A stretch of DNA of 64,000 nucleotides from Halopiger djelfimassiliensis (GTDB lineage Archaea; Halobacteriota; Halobacteria; Halobacteriales; Natrialbaceae), in contig NZ_HG315686.1 in the NCBI RefSeq assembly GCF_000455365.1, forward strand, positions 87,871 to 151,870, read 5' to 3'. Below the pieces are notes generated by a model. It searched no databases. It was given only the letters and a program-made list of their open reading frames with translations, and was not told the DNA's origin. Position numbers and translations under genes: made by a program. This document shows, piece after piece, positions 7,505-16,216 of the stretch; the stretch's first letter is position 1; each line of letters starts with the position of its first letter.

Positions 7505-8898
7505 GCACGAAGACACCCTCCGAGGAGGACATCCTCCGGCCGATCAACACGCTGACCAAGAAGTACATCATCATGTACGCCGCGGCCGCCCTCGGCCTCG
7601 TCGCGTTCCTCGTGGCCTGGGCCTATCAGCTCGAGAAGGGGCTGATCGTCACCGGGCTCGGTGACTGGGGTACCGGTGGCGGCTCGACGTGGGGCCTGTA
7701 CATCGGCGCGTTCATCTGGTGGGTCGGCGTCGCCCACGGCGGGATTATTCTCTCGGCCGCCGTCCGTCTGCTCGGAATGGACCGGTACATGCCCGTCGCA
7801 CGGATCGCCGAGATGACGACGATCGGCGGGCTCTCGGCCGCTGGCTTCTACATTCTGGTCCACATGGGTCGTCCGGACCGGATGGTCACCAGCGTCATCG
7901 GCCACTACCACATCACGGTCAACAACTCGCCGCTGGTGTGGGACGTGACCGTCATTACGGCCTACTTCGTGCTGTCGGCGACCTACCTCGGCCTGACGCT
8001 TCGCTACGACATCTCCCGGCTGCGCGATCAGCTCCCGTCGTTCGCACCGAAGATCGGCGGGGTTCAGCTTCCGGACCTGTACGGGATCGTCTACAACGTG
8101 ATGACGATCGGCTACACCGAGAAGGAAGACGAGGTCATCGAGCGGATGGTCTGGTGGCTCGCGGCTGCGGTCATCATCATGGCCCCGCTCTTGCTCCACG
8201 GCGGCGTTATTCCGTGGCTGTTCTCGCTGCTTCCGGCGATGCCCGCCTGGACCGGCGGAATTCAGGGCCCGATGTTCCTGAGCATCGCGCTGATGTCGGC
8301 GATCAGCGGCGTGATGATCATCTCCTACTCGTTCCGTCGCGCCTACGACTGGGACCACATCATCACCGACGACATCTTCCGCGGGCTGCTCCTGTGGCTC
8401 GGGTTCTTCATCCTGCTGTTCCTCTGGTTCCAGCTGCAGTTCGTCCTCAACGGCGTCTTCCTCGGCCCGCTTGACAAGGCACACGCGGCCGAGGAGAAGA
8501 TCGCAAGCCCGCTCTACCAGATCGCGATCGGGATGATCTTCGCGACGCTCGTGTACATCTTCCTGCAGGCGATCCGCCCGGCGCTGTTCAGCAAGAAGCG
8601 AGCGCTCCTCGCCAGCGCTGCGGTGCTCGTCGGGACGCTGACCGAGAAGGTCCTGTTCGTCGTCGAAGGGTTCATGGACCCGCACTTCAACATCTACGCC
8701 GCGACGCCCGGGACGTACTTCCCGGGCGCGATCGAGTGGCTGTCGCTCGTCGGGACGGGCGGTCTGGTTGCCCTGCTGTTCCTCAACCTCTCGAAGCTCG
8801 TTCCGGTGGTCGAACTCCACGCGATCGAGCACCTGCGCGGTGACCACGACCACGATCACGAACACACTGACGCGACCGAACCCGAGGTGGAAGCATGA
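7501..8898 (+). CDS. nrfD: NrfD/PsrC-type membrane subunit (quinone-interacting)
   Basis: A 465-residue integral membrane protein of the NrfD/PsrC/ActC family, with about ten hydrophobic segments by eye and the family-typical sequence GAFIWWVGVAHGGIILSAAV, followed by HMGRPDRM and NNSPLVWDVT. Such subunits exchange electrons between quinone and a partner Fe-S protein. The start overlaps the Fe-S gene stop (ATGA) and the end overlaps the next small membrane gene (ATGA), so the three genes are translationally coupled. The C-terminus is a His/Asp-rich tail (DHDHDHEHTD) that might bind metal or be flexible. Confidence 0.92.
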   Translation: MSTKTPSEEDILRPINTLTKKYIIMYAAAALGLVAFLVAWAYQLEKGLIVTGLGDWGTGGGSTWGLYIGAFIWWVGVAHGGIILSAAVRLLGMDRYMPVARIAEMTTIGGLSAAGFYILVHMGRPDRMVTSVIGHYHITVNNSPLVWDVTVITAYFVLSATYLGLTLRYDISRLRDQLPSFAPKIGGVQLPDLYGIVYNVMTIGYTEKEDEVIERMVWWLAAAVIIMAPLLLHGGVIPWLFSLLPAMPAWTGGIQGPMFLSIALMSAISGVMIISYSFRRAYDWDHIITDDIFRGLLLWLGFFILLFLWFQLQFVLNGVFLGPLDKAHAAEEKIASPLYQIAIGMIFATLVYIFLQAIRPALFSKKRALLASAAVLVGTLTEKVLFVVEGFMDPHFNIYAATPGTYFPGAIEWLSLVGTGGLVALLFLNLSKLVPVVELHAIEHLRGDHDHDHEHTDATEPEVEA

Positions 8899-9203
8899 AC
8901 GCAGCACTCGCAACCCTTGCGTCGAACCTGCTGTACCACGGCTACGACGGTACCGAAGGCTTTACCGGCTTCGCCAACGAGGGAACCTGGATCATCTTCG
9001 CCGTCATCCTGGTCCCGGTCTACATCATGCTCATCGCTTGGTTCACCGGGGAACCCCGCGACACGAAAAGCGGACTGCTCGGCGTCTCGTATCTCGTCGG
9101 GCTGACGACATCGATGTGGGTCGGCATGTTCTTCCTGACGCTGCTGATCGGCATCGTCTTCTACGGCGGGATGCCCGAACCGGTCGGCGCACCCGGCCCG
9201 TAA
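8895..9203 (+). CDS. Small two-helix membrane protein, third gene of the NrfCD operon
   Basis: A 102-residue protein with two hydrophobic segments (TWIIFAVILVPVYIMLIAWF and SMWVGMFFLTLLIGIVFYGG) separated by a charged loop GEPRDTKSGLLGVSYLVG. It overlaps the end of nrfD by 4 bp, so it is probably an accessory subunit of the same complex. I know no named family. A close paralogue lies at 9361-9663; both share LYHGY(D/E)GTEG near the N-terminus and PEP(V/I)G(A/T)PGP at the C-terminus. Confidence 0.8.
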   Translation: MNAALATLASNLLYHGYDGTEGFTGFANEGTWIIFAVILVPVYIMLIAWFTGEPRDTKSGLLGVSYLVGLTTSMWVGMFFLTLLIGIVFYGGMPEPVGAPGP

Positions 9204-9260
9204 CTGGACCGACGCCGTAGCGATCCCGGATTCGTTTTTTGCGCTCGTAACCCTCGACAT

Positions 9261-9282
9261 GCCGTCTCGACGTTGAGACGGC
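9261..9282. terminator. Hairpin after the NrfCD operon
   Basis: GCCGTCTC (9261-9268) and GAGACGGC (9275-9282) are perfect 8-bp arms with a 6-nt loop. A T-run (gttttttg) lies about 25 bp earlier, 30 bp after the small membrane gene. T-runs terminate archaeal transcription, so this is a reasonable end for the operon, though the hairpin itself may play another role. Confidence 0.45.
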
Positions 9283-9360
9283 TGGTACTCTCGGTGACCC
9301 TGACGACGACCATGATGACGCAGGGGAAACTGCAACCAGCCGTGGCGTGGACGGCCGACC

Positions 9361-9663
9361 ATGTCGGTTCCTGACACGCTCGCGTCGGTCCTCTACCACG
9401 GCTACGAGGGGACCGAGGGGTTGACCGGGTTTCCCAACGACGGCACGTGGCTTATCTTCGGTATCGTCCTGTTGCCGGTCTACGTCATGGTCGTCGCGTG
9501 GTTCGTCGGTTCCCCTCGTAGCCCGAAAACGGGACTGCTCGGCGTCTCGTATCTCGTCGGGCTGACGACGACGATGTGGGTTTCGATGCTGGTCCTGACG
9601 GTAGTGATCGGCTTCGTCTTCTACGGCGAGATACCCGAACCGATCGGTACTCCCGGACCGTAG
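9361..9663 (+). CDS. Second small two-helix membrane protein, paralogue of the operon gene
   Basis: A 100-residue protein closely similar along its whole length to the one at 8895-9203: shared LYHGYEGTEG, GTWLIF, GLLGVSYLVGLTT and PEPIGTPGP. The N-terminal MSVPDTLASV differs. It stands after the operon's likely terminator, 157 bp away, so it probably arose by tandem duplication and may be expressed separately, giving an alternative subunit. Two transmembrane segments; no named family. Confidence 0.78.
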   Translation: MSVPDTLASVLYHGYEGTEGLTGFPNDGTWLIFGIVLLPVYVMVVAWFVGSPRSPKTGLLGVSYLVGLTTTMWVSMLVLTVVIGFVFYGEIPEPIGTPGP

Positions 9664-9773
9664 CTGCGAGCCGCTCGACTGCGTGTGACGCCCCGTTTGC
9701 CCGGTTCGAGTCCCGAACCATCACACGTATCCCGTTCGACCCCCTCCGTTCGACTAGCGTATCTCGACGCACC

Positions 9774-10865
9774 ATGAGTATCACAGAACACGAACTCAAG
9801 ATCAAACTCGAGGGTATCGAAGACCCCGATATCGGCGAGGACATCGTCTCGCTCGGGTTGGTCAACGACGTCACCATCGAGGACGAGACCGCACGTATTT
9901 CGCTTGCATTTAACACTCCCTACGCACCGTCGGAACTGGAGATCGGGAACCGGGTCCGAGAGGTCGTCTCGGAGGCCGGTCTCGAGGCCGATCTGCGCGC
10001 ACACGTCGGTCAGGAACACGGCATCGAGAACGAAATCCTCCCGCGCGTTCGCAACGTCATCGCCGTCGCCTCCGGGAAGGGTGGCGTCGGGAAGACGACC
10101 GTCGCGGCGAACCTCGCGGCCGGACTCGAGAAACGCGGTGCGATGGTCGGCCTGCTGGACGCCGACATTCACGGGCCAAACGTCCCGAAGATCCTGCCGG
10201 TGGAAAACGAGCCTGGGGTAACGCCGAGCGAGGACATCGTGCCGCCCCGCTCCGACGGCGTCCGCGTGATCAGTATGGGCTTTATGATGGAGGAAGACGA
10301 CGACCCGGCGATCCTTCGGGGGCCGATGGTCAACAAGTTCATGATCAAGTTCCTCGAGGGCGTCGAGTGGGGTCGACTCGACTATCTCATCGTCGACCTG
10401 CCGCCGGGGACCGGTGACGCGACGTTGAACCTGCTCCAGTCGATGCCGGTCACGGGATCGGTCGTCGTCACCACGCCACAGGAGATGGCGCTGGAGGACA
10501 CCCGGAAGGGGATCCAGATGTTCAACAAACACGACACGCCGGTGCTCGGCGTCGTCGAGAACATGAGTTCGTTCGTCTGTCCGAGCTGTGGCGACCAGCA
10601 CGGGCTGTTCGGCACCGAAGGGGCCGACTCCATCGTCGACAAGTACGATGTCCCGTTGCTCGGTCGGGTCCCGATCCACCCGGACTTCGGCGCGGACGGG
10701 AGCGAAGGCGCGCTCGTCAAAAACGACGAGAGCGAGGTACAGGAGCCCGTCGAGGAACTCGTCGGCGAAATCGCCGATCGCGTCGGCGAGATCAACCGGC
10801 GGACGGTTTCGGAACACGTGTCCGACGAACCGGACGACAGGCTCCCGACCGAGACCGAAGACTGA
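9774..10865 (+). CDS. Mrp/NBP35/ApbC-family Fe-S cluster carrier ATPase
   Basis: A 363-residue cytosolic P-loop ATPase. An N-terminal DUF59/MIP18-like domain (LEGIEDPDIGEDIVSLGLV, residues about 8-80) precedes the deviant Walker A GKGGVGKTT near residue 100, the LIVDLPPGTGD switch and the CPSCG pair that binds a bridging Fe-S cluster. Proteins of this family assemble or deliver [4Fe-4S] clusters, which fits its position just after a four-cluster Fe-S protein. Start chosen at MSITEHELK because the 66 upstream codons of the open frame are not family-like. Confidence 0.92.
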   Translation: MSITEHELKIKLEGIEDPDIGEDIVSLGLVNDVTIEDETARISLAFNTPYAPSELEIGNRVREVVSEAGLEADLRAHVGQEHGIENEILPRVRNVIAVASGKGGVGKTTVAANLAAGLEKRGAMVGLLDADIHGPNVPKILPVENEPGVTPSEDIVPPRSDGVRVISMGFMMEEDDDPAILRGPMVNKFMIKFLEGVEWGRLDYLIVDLPPGTGDATLNLLQSMPVTGSVVVTTPQEMALEDTRKGIQMFNKHDTPVLGVVENMSSFVCPSCGDQHGLFGTEGADSIVDKYDVPLLGRVPIHPDFGADGSEGALVKNDESEVQEPVEELVGEIADRVGEINRRTVSEHVSDEPDDRLPTETED

Positions 10866-10951
10866 TTTGTTGATCCGGGGTTCGCGTTCGTTTTGCTGGC
10901 GCTGTCGCGCCAACGGGAACACCGATGTATCGCCGCCGCGAACGGCAGACT

Positions 10952-11281
10952 ATGACGCTCGACAGCTACGCCGACGCGCTCGAGTCCCTCGAGCCGGTCC
11001 CGGATGAAGTCGAAACCGCGGAACTGGTCGGTACCGACGACGTCCTCGTCAAGGCGTTTGCGCTCGGCCCGGGTGCGGAACTCGAGGCCCACGAACACGC
11101 CGACAGCACGAACGTGTTTCACGTCCTCGAGGGCACGGTGACCGTCCTGCGAGGCGGCGACCGCGAACGGATCGCCGCGCCCGGCGTCGTCCACCACGAG
11201 CCGGGGGTCGATCACGGCGCGAAAAACGAAACCGACGAGAGGGTGGTCTTCACGGCGAGTCTCTGTCCGCGTCCGTCCTGA
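10952..11281 (+). CDS. Small cupin-domain protein
   Basis: A 109-residue cupin starting MTLDSYADALES. Motif 1 is AELEAHEHADSTNVFHVLEGTV with two histidines and a distal His; motif 2 is VVHHEPGVDHGAKN. The metal-binding set looks complete. It follows the Mrp gene on the same strand by about 85 bp. Function unknown; it is a different subtype from the cupin at 5055-5399. Confidence 0.82.
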   Translation: MTLDSYADALESLEPVPDEVETAELVGTDDVLVKAFALGPGAELEAHEHADSTNVFHVLEGTVTVLRGGDRERIAAPGVVHHEPGVDHGAKNETDERVVFTASLCPRPS

Positions 11282-11317
11282 CGTCGACCGTTCGCCGCCG
11301 GTTGTGGCGTCCGCCGA

Positions 11318-12418
11318 TCACGGCGACGCCGTCTCGTCCTCGAGCAACGACCGAACGTACTTCGTGACGTGATCGTCCATCCGTCGTTTGTAGCCGGCTT
11401 GCCGGGCGAGGCGGTCGAGTTCGCGTGCGACGAGGCTTCCGTACTGGACCGCCTTCTTGTCCCTGTCGGCGACTTCGTCGGGAAGGTAGTTCGCCGCGAC
11501 TCGCCGGAAGCCACGCTTTCGCGTTTCGTCGTCGGCAAGCAACTCCTCCGGGAGCCGAAGCGCTGCTTCGATCACCGCGTCATGAAGCAGCGGGATCACC
11601 GGCTCGAGCCCCGCGGCTTCGATCGTCAAGACGTCGCGGGGAAGCTGTTCGGGGAGGCTGCAAATTCCTTCGCGGACGGCACCGCGGGTCGTCTCGGCGT
11701 CGACGCGGTGGTCGAGCCGAACGACCTTCTCGTAGCCGCCGAACAGTTCGTCAGCGCCCTGTCCGACCGCCAGCGCGTCGAATCCGTCGTCGCTGACGCG
11801 CTCGCCGACGAGATACAGGGGCAACGCGATCTGGACGTCCATCGCATTGGTCCGGCCGATCGCCCGTGCGACCTCGGGGACCGCTCGTTCGAGATCGGCA
11901 GGCTCGAGTTCGACGACCGTCAGCTCGCGGTCCATCGCCGCCGCGGCGGTCCGGGCGGCCTCGACGTCGTGGCTGTCCGGAAACCCGACGACGTACAGCG
12001 GCGCGTCGAGGAGTTCGGCGACGAGCGCCGAATCGACGCCGCCGGAAAACGCCACCGCGATGTCACGGTCGCCGGCGGCCGACTCCTCGATGGCGGTCCG
12101 GAGTCCGGTTTCGAGGCGCTCGAGGGCGCGGTCTCGGTCGGGGTCAGGGTCCGGGAGGTGCCAGCGCGGACCCGGCTCGCCGTTCGGTTCGGCGACGGCC
12201 CCAGCCGGGAACGGGACGGGGTCCTCGAGCGCGGACGGCTCGAACGCCCAGTCCTCCCTGTGGCCGGCGTCGGCCTCGACGAACAGCGGCACGCGACCGA
12301 GGACGTCCCGGACGAGGCGTCCGTCGACCGTGCCCGCAAACCCCGTCGTTCCGGGCAGTGGGTCGCCGCTCTCGAGCGCTCGGCGAACGGTTTCGGGAGT
12401 GGCTCCACGGAGGGTCAT
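11318..12418 (-). CDS. Asparagine synthetase-like protein (AsnB C-domain) with degenerate glutaminase domain
   Basis: A 366-residue protein starting MTLRGATPETVR. The C-terminal two-thirds is an AsnB-type synthetase domain with the pyrophosphate-binding AVAFSGGVDSALVAELL and the family segments ALPLYLVGERV, VGQGADELFGGYEK and EKKAVQYGS-like DKKAVQYGS. The N-terminal about 110 residues resemble a worn class II glutamine amidotransferase (GFAGTVDGRLVRDVLGRVPLF) but the catalytic N-terminal Cys2 is absent, so glutamine hydrolysis is unlikely. It probably uses ammonia or another amine donor. Its ATG overlaps the stop of the PHP gene (ATGA), so both are one operon. Product unknown. Confidence 0.82.
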   Translation of the reverse strand: MTLRGATPETVRRALESGDPLPGTTGFAGTVDGRLVRDVLGRVPLFVEADAGHREDWAFEPSALEDPVPFPAGAVAEPNGEPGPRWHLPDPDPDRDRALERLETGLRTAIEESAAGDRDIAVAFSGGVDSALVAELLDAPLYVVGFPDSHDVEAARTAAAAMDRELTVVELEPADLERAVPEVARAIGRTNAMDVQIALPLYLVGERVSDDGFDALAVGQGADELFGGYEKVVRLDHRVDAETTRGAVREGICSLPEQLPRDVLTIEAAGLEPVIPLLHDAVIEAALRLPEELLADDETRKRGFRRVAANYLPDEVADRDKKAVQYGSLVARELDRLARQAGYKRRMDDHVTKYVRSLLEDETASP

Positions 12419-13101
12419 CGAAACAGCCCCATGACGCCGTTTCGAACGCGTCTCGAGACGCCGCCGGCGGCCTGCCGGAAGCTGATGTGCCACGGCGTGC
12501 GCTTTCCTTCGACGGACGTCCGGCCCTGACGGATGGCTTCGAGGATCGCCTCGACGGATCGTTCGTCGGTGTCGACCCGGGTTACGGCCTGTCCGACCAT
12601 CTCGCTGATGTGGGCGTCGCTGCCCGCGGTCATCGGCAGCTCGCGGGCGGCGGCGAACCGTTCGGCCTGCCGGTTGGCGCGGCCGGTCAGCAGCCGGGAG
12701 TTGTAGACCTCGATCGCGTCACCCGCGGCGAGTTCTTTCTTCGAAATTCGGGCCATAACGCCGTGGCGAGACTCCTGAAAGGGATGAGGGATCACCGCGA
12801 TCCCGCCCTGCTCGTGGATCGCATCGATCGTCGATCCGTATGAGAGTCCCGGGGGGATGGCCTCCTCGACGCCCAGTCCGAGGATGTGGCCGGCCTTGCT
12901 CGAGATCTCGATACCCGGAATCCCGACCAGCCCGTACTCGGGGGCTCGCTCGGCGGCCTCGAGGCTCGCGTCGATCTCGTCGTGATCGGTCACCGCGATC
13001 GCGTCGAGTCCGACCGCTTTCGCCTGTTCGAGGATGAGTTCGACGGGGTCGCGGCCGTCGTAAGACAGCGACGAGTGGACGTGGAGTTCGACCGACAGCA
13101 C
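12415..13101 (-). CDS. PHP-domain phosphoesterase
   Basis: A 228-residue PHP-superfamily metal-dependent hydrolase. Metal ligands are visible in VELHVHSSLSYDG, AVTDHDEIDASLEA, GIEISSKAGHILGLG, IPHPFQESRHG and AGSDAHISEMVG. The best start is GTG at 13101 (V-L-S-V-E-L-H-V-H), since family members begin a few residues before the first HxH and the ATG alternatives are remote. An AT-rich stretch precedes it. It overlaps the AsnB-like gene by 4 bp. Substrate unknown; relatives hydrolyse phosphomonoesters or nucleotides. Confidence 0.85.
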   Translation of the reverse strand: MLSVELHVHSSLSYDGRDPVELILEQAKAVGLDAIAVTDHDEIDASLEAAERAPEYGLVGIPGIEISSKAGHILGLGVEEAIPPGLSYGSTIDAIHEQGGIAVIPHPFQESRHGVMARISKKELAAGDAIEVYNSRLLTGRANRQAERFAAARELPMTAGSDAHISEMVGQAVTRVDTDERSVEAILEAIRQGRTSVEGKRTPWHISFRQAAGGVSRRVRNGVMGLFR

Positions 13102-13209
13102 GACCGTATGTTTATGTTGCCTGATGAAAAACGGCTCGGTCCTCGCGTTCGAACCGGCTCGAACGGACTGCCACGCAATACCGCCAGCCGGCACGAAGGT
13201 AGTGGTGTG

Positions 13210-13227
13210 TATCCACGAACGTGGATA
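13210..13227. promoter_or_regulatory. 18-bp palindrome upstream of purL
   Basis: TATCCACG at 13210-13217 and CGTGGATA at 13220-13227 are perfect 8-bp arms with a 2-bp spacer. The centre is about 49 bp upstream of purL and the site sits just before the TATA-like catttactcc. It lies in the region shared by divergent purL and the PHP gene. No copy is seen before purM at 50.9 kb. A strong operator candidate for an unidentified regulator. Confidence 0.5.
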
Positions 13228-13267
13228 TAGAAACCCATTTACTCCCCGAGTTTCACCACTTAGGTGA

Positions 13268-15430
13268 ATGAGTCTTGCCGATTCGGACCGGGAACTCGTC
13301 GTTTCCGAGCTGGGGCGGGAACCGACGCCGGCGGAGGCGGCGCTGTTCGAGAACCTCTGGAGCGAACACTGCGCGTACCGCTCCTCGAGACCGCTGCTGT
13401 CGGCGTTCGAGAGCGAGGGCGAGCAGGTCGTCGTCGGCCCGGGCGACGACGCGGCGGTCGTCGCGCTGCCGGATAATACGGACGACGGGGAAGGCGAAAA
13501 CACCTACATCACGATGGGCATCGAGAGCCACAACCACCCCTCCTACGTGGATCCGTTCGACGGTGCCGCGACCGGCGTCGGCGGCATCGTTCGGGATACG
13601 CTCTCGATGGGTGCGTACCCGATCGCGCTCGCGGATTCGTTGTACTTCGGCGAGTTCGACCGCGAGCACTCGAAGTATCTCTTCGAGGGCGTCGTCGAGG
13701 GGATCAGCCACTACGGGAACTGTATCGGGGTTCCCACGGTCGCCGGCAGCGTCGACTTCCATCCCGACTACGAGGGGAATCCGCTGGTCAACGTCGCCTG
13801 TGTCGGCCTGACGAACGAGAAGCGGCTGGTAACCGCCGAAGCCCAGCAACCGGGCAACAAACTCGTTCTGGTCGGGAACGCCACCGGCCGCGACGGGCTC
13901 GGCGGCGCGTCCTTTGCCAGCGAGGACCTTGCGGAGGACGCCGAGACCGAGGACCGGCCCGCGGTTCAGGTCGGCGACCCGTACGCGGAGAAGTTGCTCA
14001 TCGAGGCCAACGAGCAACTCGTCGACGAGGGGCTGATCGAGTCCGCGCGCGACCTCGGTGCCGCCGGTCTCGGCGGGGCCTCGAGCGAACTGGTCGCCAA
14101 GGGCGGACTCGGTGCCGAGATCGAACTCGAGCGGGTCCACCAGCGCGAGCCGAACATGTCCGCTCTGGAGATCCTGCTCGCCGAATCCCAGGAGCGGATG
14201 TGTTACGAGGTCGCCCCCGAGAACGTCGACCGCGTTCGCGAGGTCGCCGAGCGGTTCGATCTCGGCTGCTCGGTCATCGGCGAGGTCACGGACGGCAACT
14301 ACGCCGCTACCTTCGAGGGCGAGCGGGTCGTCGACGTCGACGCCGAGTTCCTCGGCGACGGCGCGCCGATGAACGACCTCCCGTCCACGGAGCCGGACCA
14401 GCCCGAGACCGAACTGCCCGCGGTCGATCTCGAGACGGCGTTCGACGCGGTCGTCTCGAGTCCGAACACGGCCTCGAAGCAGTGGGTCTATCGCCAGTAC
14501 GATCACGAGGTCGGCGTCCGAACGAGCGTCGGCCCGGGCGACGACGCGGCGCTGATCGCGATCAGGGAGGCCGGAACGGGGCTGGCGCTCTCGTCGGGCG
14601 CGGCTCCGAACTGGACCGCCGCCGCTCCGTACGAGGGTGCGCGCGCGGTCGCCCTCGAGAACGCGACGAACATCGCGGCCAAGGGCGCAACGCCGCTTGC
14701 CGCCGTCGACTGTCTCAACGGCGGTAATCCCGAGAAACCGGCCGTCTACGGCGGATTCGAGGGGATCGTCGACGGGCTGGCGGAGATGTGCGATCGGCTC
14801 TCGACGCCGGTCGTCGGCGGCAACGTCTCGCTGTACAACGACTCCGTCGCCGGTCCGATCCCGCCGACGCCGACCATCGCGATGGTCGGCACGAAAGCGG
14901 GCTACGACGCGCCACCGCTGTCGGTCGCTCCCGACGGCACGGTGTTGCTCGTCGGGGACGTCGGCCTCGAGAGCGGCGAGTGCCGCCTGGGCGGCTCCGA
15001 GTATCTCGCCCGATTCGGCGGCAGCGACCGGTTCCCGGCGCTACCGCCGGAGCCGTCCGCGTTCGTCGAGGCGCTCGCTGGCGTTGCCGACGACGACACG
15101 ACGCGTGCCGTCCACGACGTCAGCCACGGCGGCCTCGCGGTCGCTCTCGCGGAGATGGTCACCGAAACGGCCGGGCTCGAGGTTTCGATTCCGAGCGCGG
15201 ACGTCGACCCCGCCGGCGCGCTGTTCCACGAACAGCCGGGGCGGGCGCTGGTCCAGACCACGTCTCCCGAGCGTGTTCGTGAGGCGTTCGACGGGCTCGC
15301 ACCGGTCGTCGAACTCGGTTCGGGGACCCCTGACGGCACGCTCACGATCGCTGTCGGCGACCGAACGATCGAGGTCGACGCGTCCGGCATCCGTGACCGG
15401 CGCGCGACCCTCGAGCGCGAACTCGAGTAA
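13268..15430 (+). CDS. purL: Phosphoribosylformylglycinamidine synthase, PurL subunit
   Basis: A 720-residue small-type PurL, the synthetase subunit of FGAM synthase, which works with PurS and PurQ to convert FGAR to FGAM in purine synthesis. Family motifs include [12 protein letters not shown] at the start, [45 protein letters not shown], and the second-half copy [23 protein letters not shown] with [10 protein letters not shown] and [15 protein letters not shown]. The length suits the archaeal/Bacillus type that lacks the glutaminase domain. The partners are not in the window; purM is 35 kb away. A TATA-like element sits about 27 bp before the ATG. Confidence 0.97.
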   Translation: MSLADSDRELVVSELGREPTPAEAALFENLWSEHCAYRSSRPLLSAFESEGEQVVVGPGDDAAVVALPDNTDDGEGENTYITMGIESHNHPSYVDPFDGAATGVGGIVRDTLSMGAYPIALADSLYFGEFDREHSKYLFEGVVEGISHYGNCIGVPTVAGSVDFHPDYEGNPLVNVACVGLTNEKRLVTAEAQQPGNKLVLVGNATGRDGLGGASFASEDLAEDAETEDRPAVQVGDPYAEKLLIEANEQLVDEGLIESARDLGAAGLGGASSELVAKGGLGAEIELERVHQREPNMSALEILLAESQERMCYEVAPENVDRVREVAERFDLGCSVIGEVTDGNYAATFEGERVVDVDAEFLGDGAPMNDLPSTEPDQPETELPAVDLETAFDAVVSSPNTASKQWVYRQYDHEVGVRTSVGPGDDAALIAIREAGTGLALSSGAAPNWTAAAPYEGARAVALENATNIAAKGATPLAAVDCLNGGNPEKPAVYGGFEGIVDGLAEMCDRLSTPVVGGNVSLYNDSVAGPIPPTPTIAMVGTKAGYDAPPLSVAPDGTVLLVGDVGLESGECRLGGSEYLARFGGSDRFPALPPEPSAFVEALAGVADDDTTRAVHDVSHGGLAVALAEMVTETAGLEVSIPSADVDPAGALFHEQPGRALVQTTSPERVREAFDGLAPVVELGSGTPDGTLTIAVGDRTIEVDASGIRDRRATLERELE

Positions 15431-15596
15431 TGAGTTCCGCTCACCCGGTCGACGGCACGCGGTCGCGCCTCTGGACAGTGTGGACTCGGGTTCGGACCGA
15501 ACCCGTTCGCGTCGATCGGTTCGCAGCTCCGGTATCTTGATATACCCCCAGTACTACCCCTACGACGAACCGTCAATTTCGGAGGATTACCGTTCG

Positions 15597-16184
15597 ATGG
15601 CACCCGACACCCCGTCCGTCCTGATCGTCGAAGACGAGCCCGATCTGGCCGACCTGTATGCGGCCTGGCTTCAGGAGGACTGTACCGTCGAGACCGTCTA
15701 CGACGGCAGCGAGGCGCTCGATTCGATCGACGAGAGTATCGACATCGTGCTTCTCGACCGTCGAATGCCGGGGCTGTCGGGTGATACCGTTCTCGATACG
15801 ATCCGCGAGCGGGAACTCAACTGTCGCATCGCGATGGTGACCGCGGTCGAACCGGACTTCGACATCATCGGGATGGGGTTCGACGATTACCTCGTCAAAC
15901 CGGTTTCGAAGGACGAACTCGTCCGGGTCGTCGACCAGCTACGGCTTCGCTCGACCTACGACGAGCAACTCCAGGAGTTCTTCGCGCTCGCGTCGAAGAA
16001 GGCGCTGTTGGACGCCCAGAAGACCGAGGCCGAACGAAAGACCAGCCGGGAGTACGCCGAACTCGAGGATCGCCTCGCCGTGTTGCGCGTGTCGGTCAAC
16101 GAAACGATGGCGGAACTCCTCGAACAGGACGAGTACCGACAGCTCTGTCAGGATCTCACCCGGGAGTCGATCCTCGACGAGTGA
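15597..16184 (+). CDS. Response regulator with receiver and HalX domains
   Basis: A 195-residue regulator. The receiver domain has the acidic pair in VLIVEDEPDLADLY, the phosphoacceptor Asp54 in IVLLDRRMPGLSG, and the conserved lysine in YLVKPVSKDELV. The C-terminal half is a helical HalX domain (about residues 115-190), common in haloarchaea and of unknown output. There is no DNA-binding domain, so output is probably through protein contact. GGAGG lies about 12 nt before the ATG. It converges with a sensor-like protein on the opposite strand (stops 32 bp apart). Confidence 0.92.
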   Translation: MAPDTPSVLIVEDEPDLADLYAAWLQEDCTVETVYDGSEALDSIDESIDIVLLDRRMPGLSGDTVLDTIRERELNCRIAMVTAVEPDFDIIGMGFDDYLVKPVSKDELVRVVDQLRLRSTYDEQLQEFFALASKKALLDAQKTEAERKTSREYAELEDRLAVLRVSVNETMAELLEQDEYRQLCQDLTRESILDE

Positions 16185-16216
16185 GGTGACTGCGGGGTCG
16201 ATCGCGGTCCGACGGA

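Noticed and set aside
7414-8913. Open frame of 499 codons opposite nrfD
   Set aside because: The plus strand encodes NrfD with overlapping gene starts. The minus frame has no signal and is rich in Arg/Asp from GC-biased complement.
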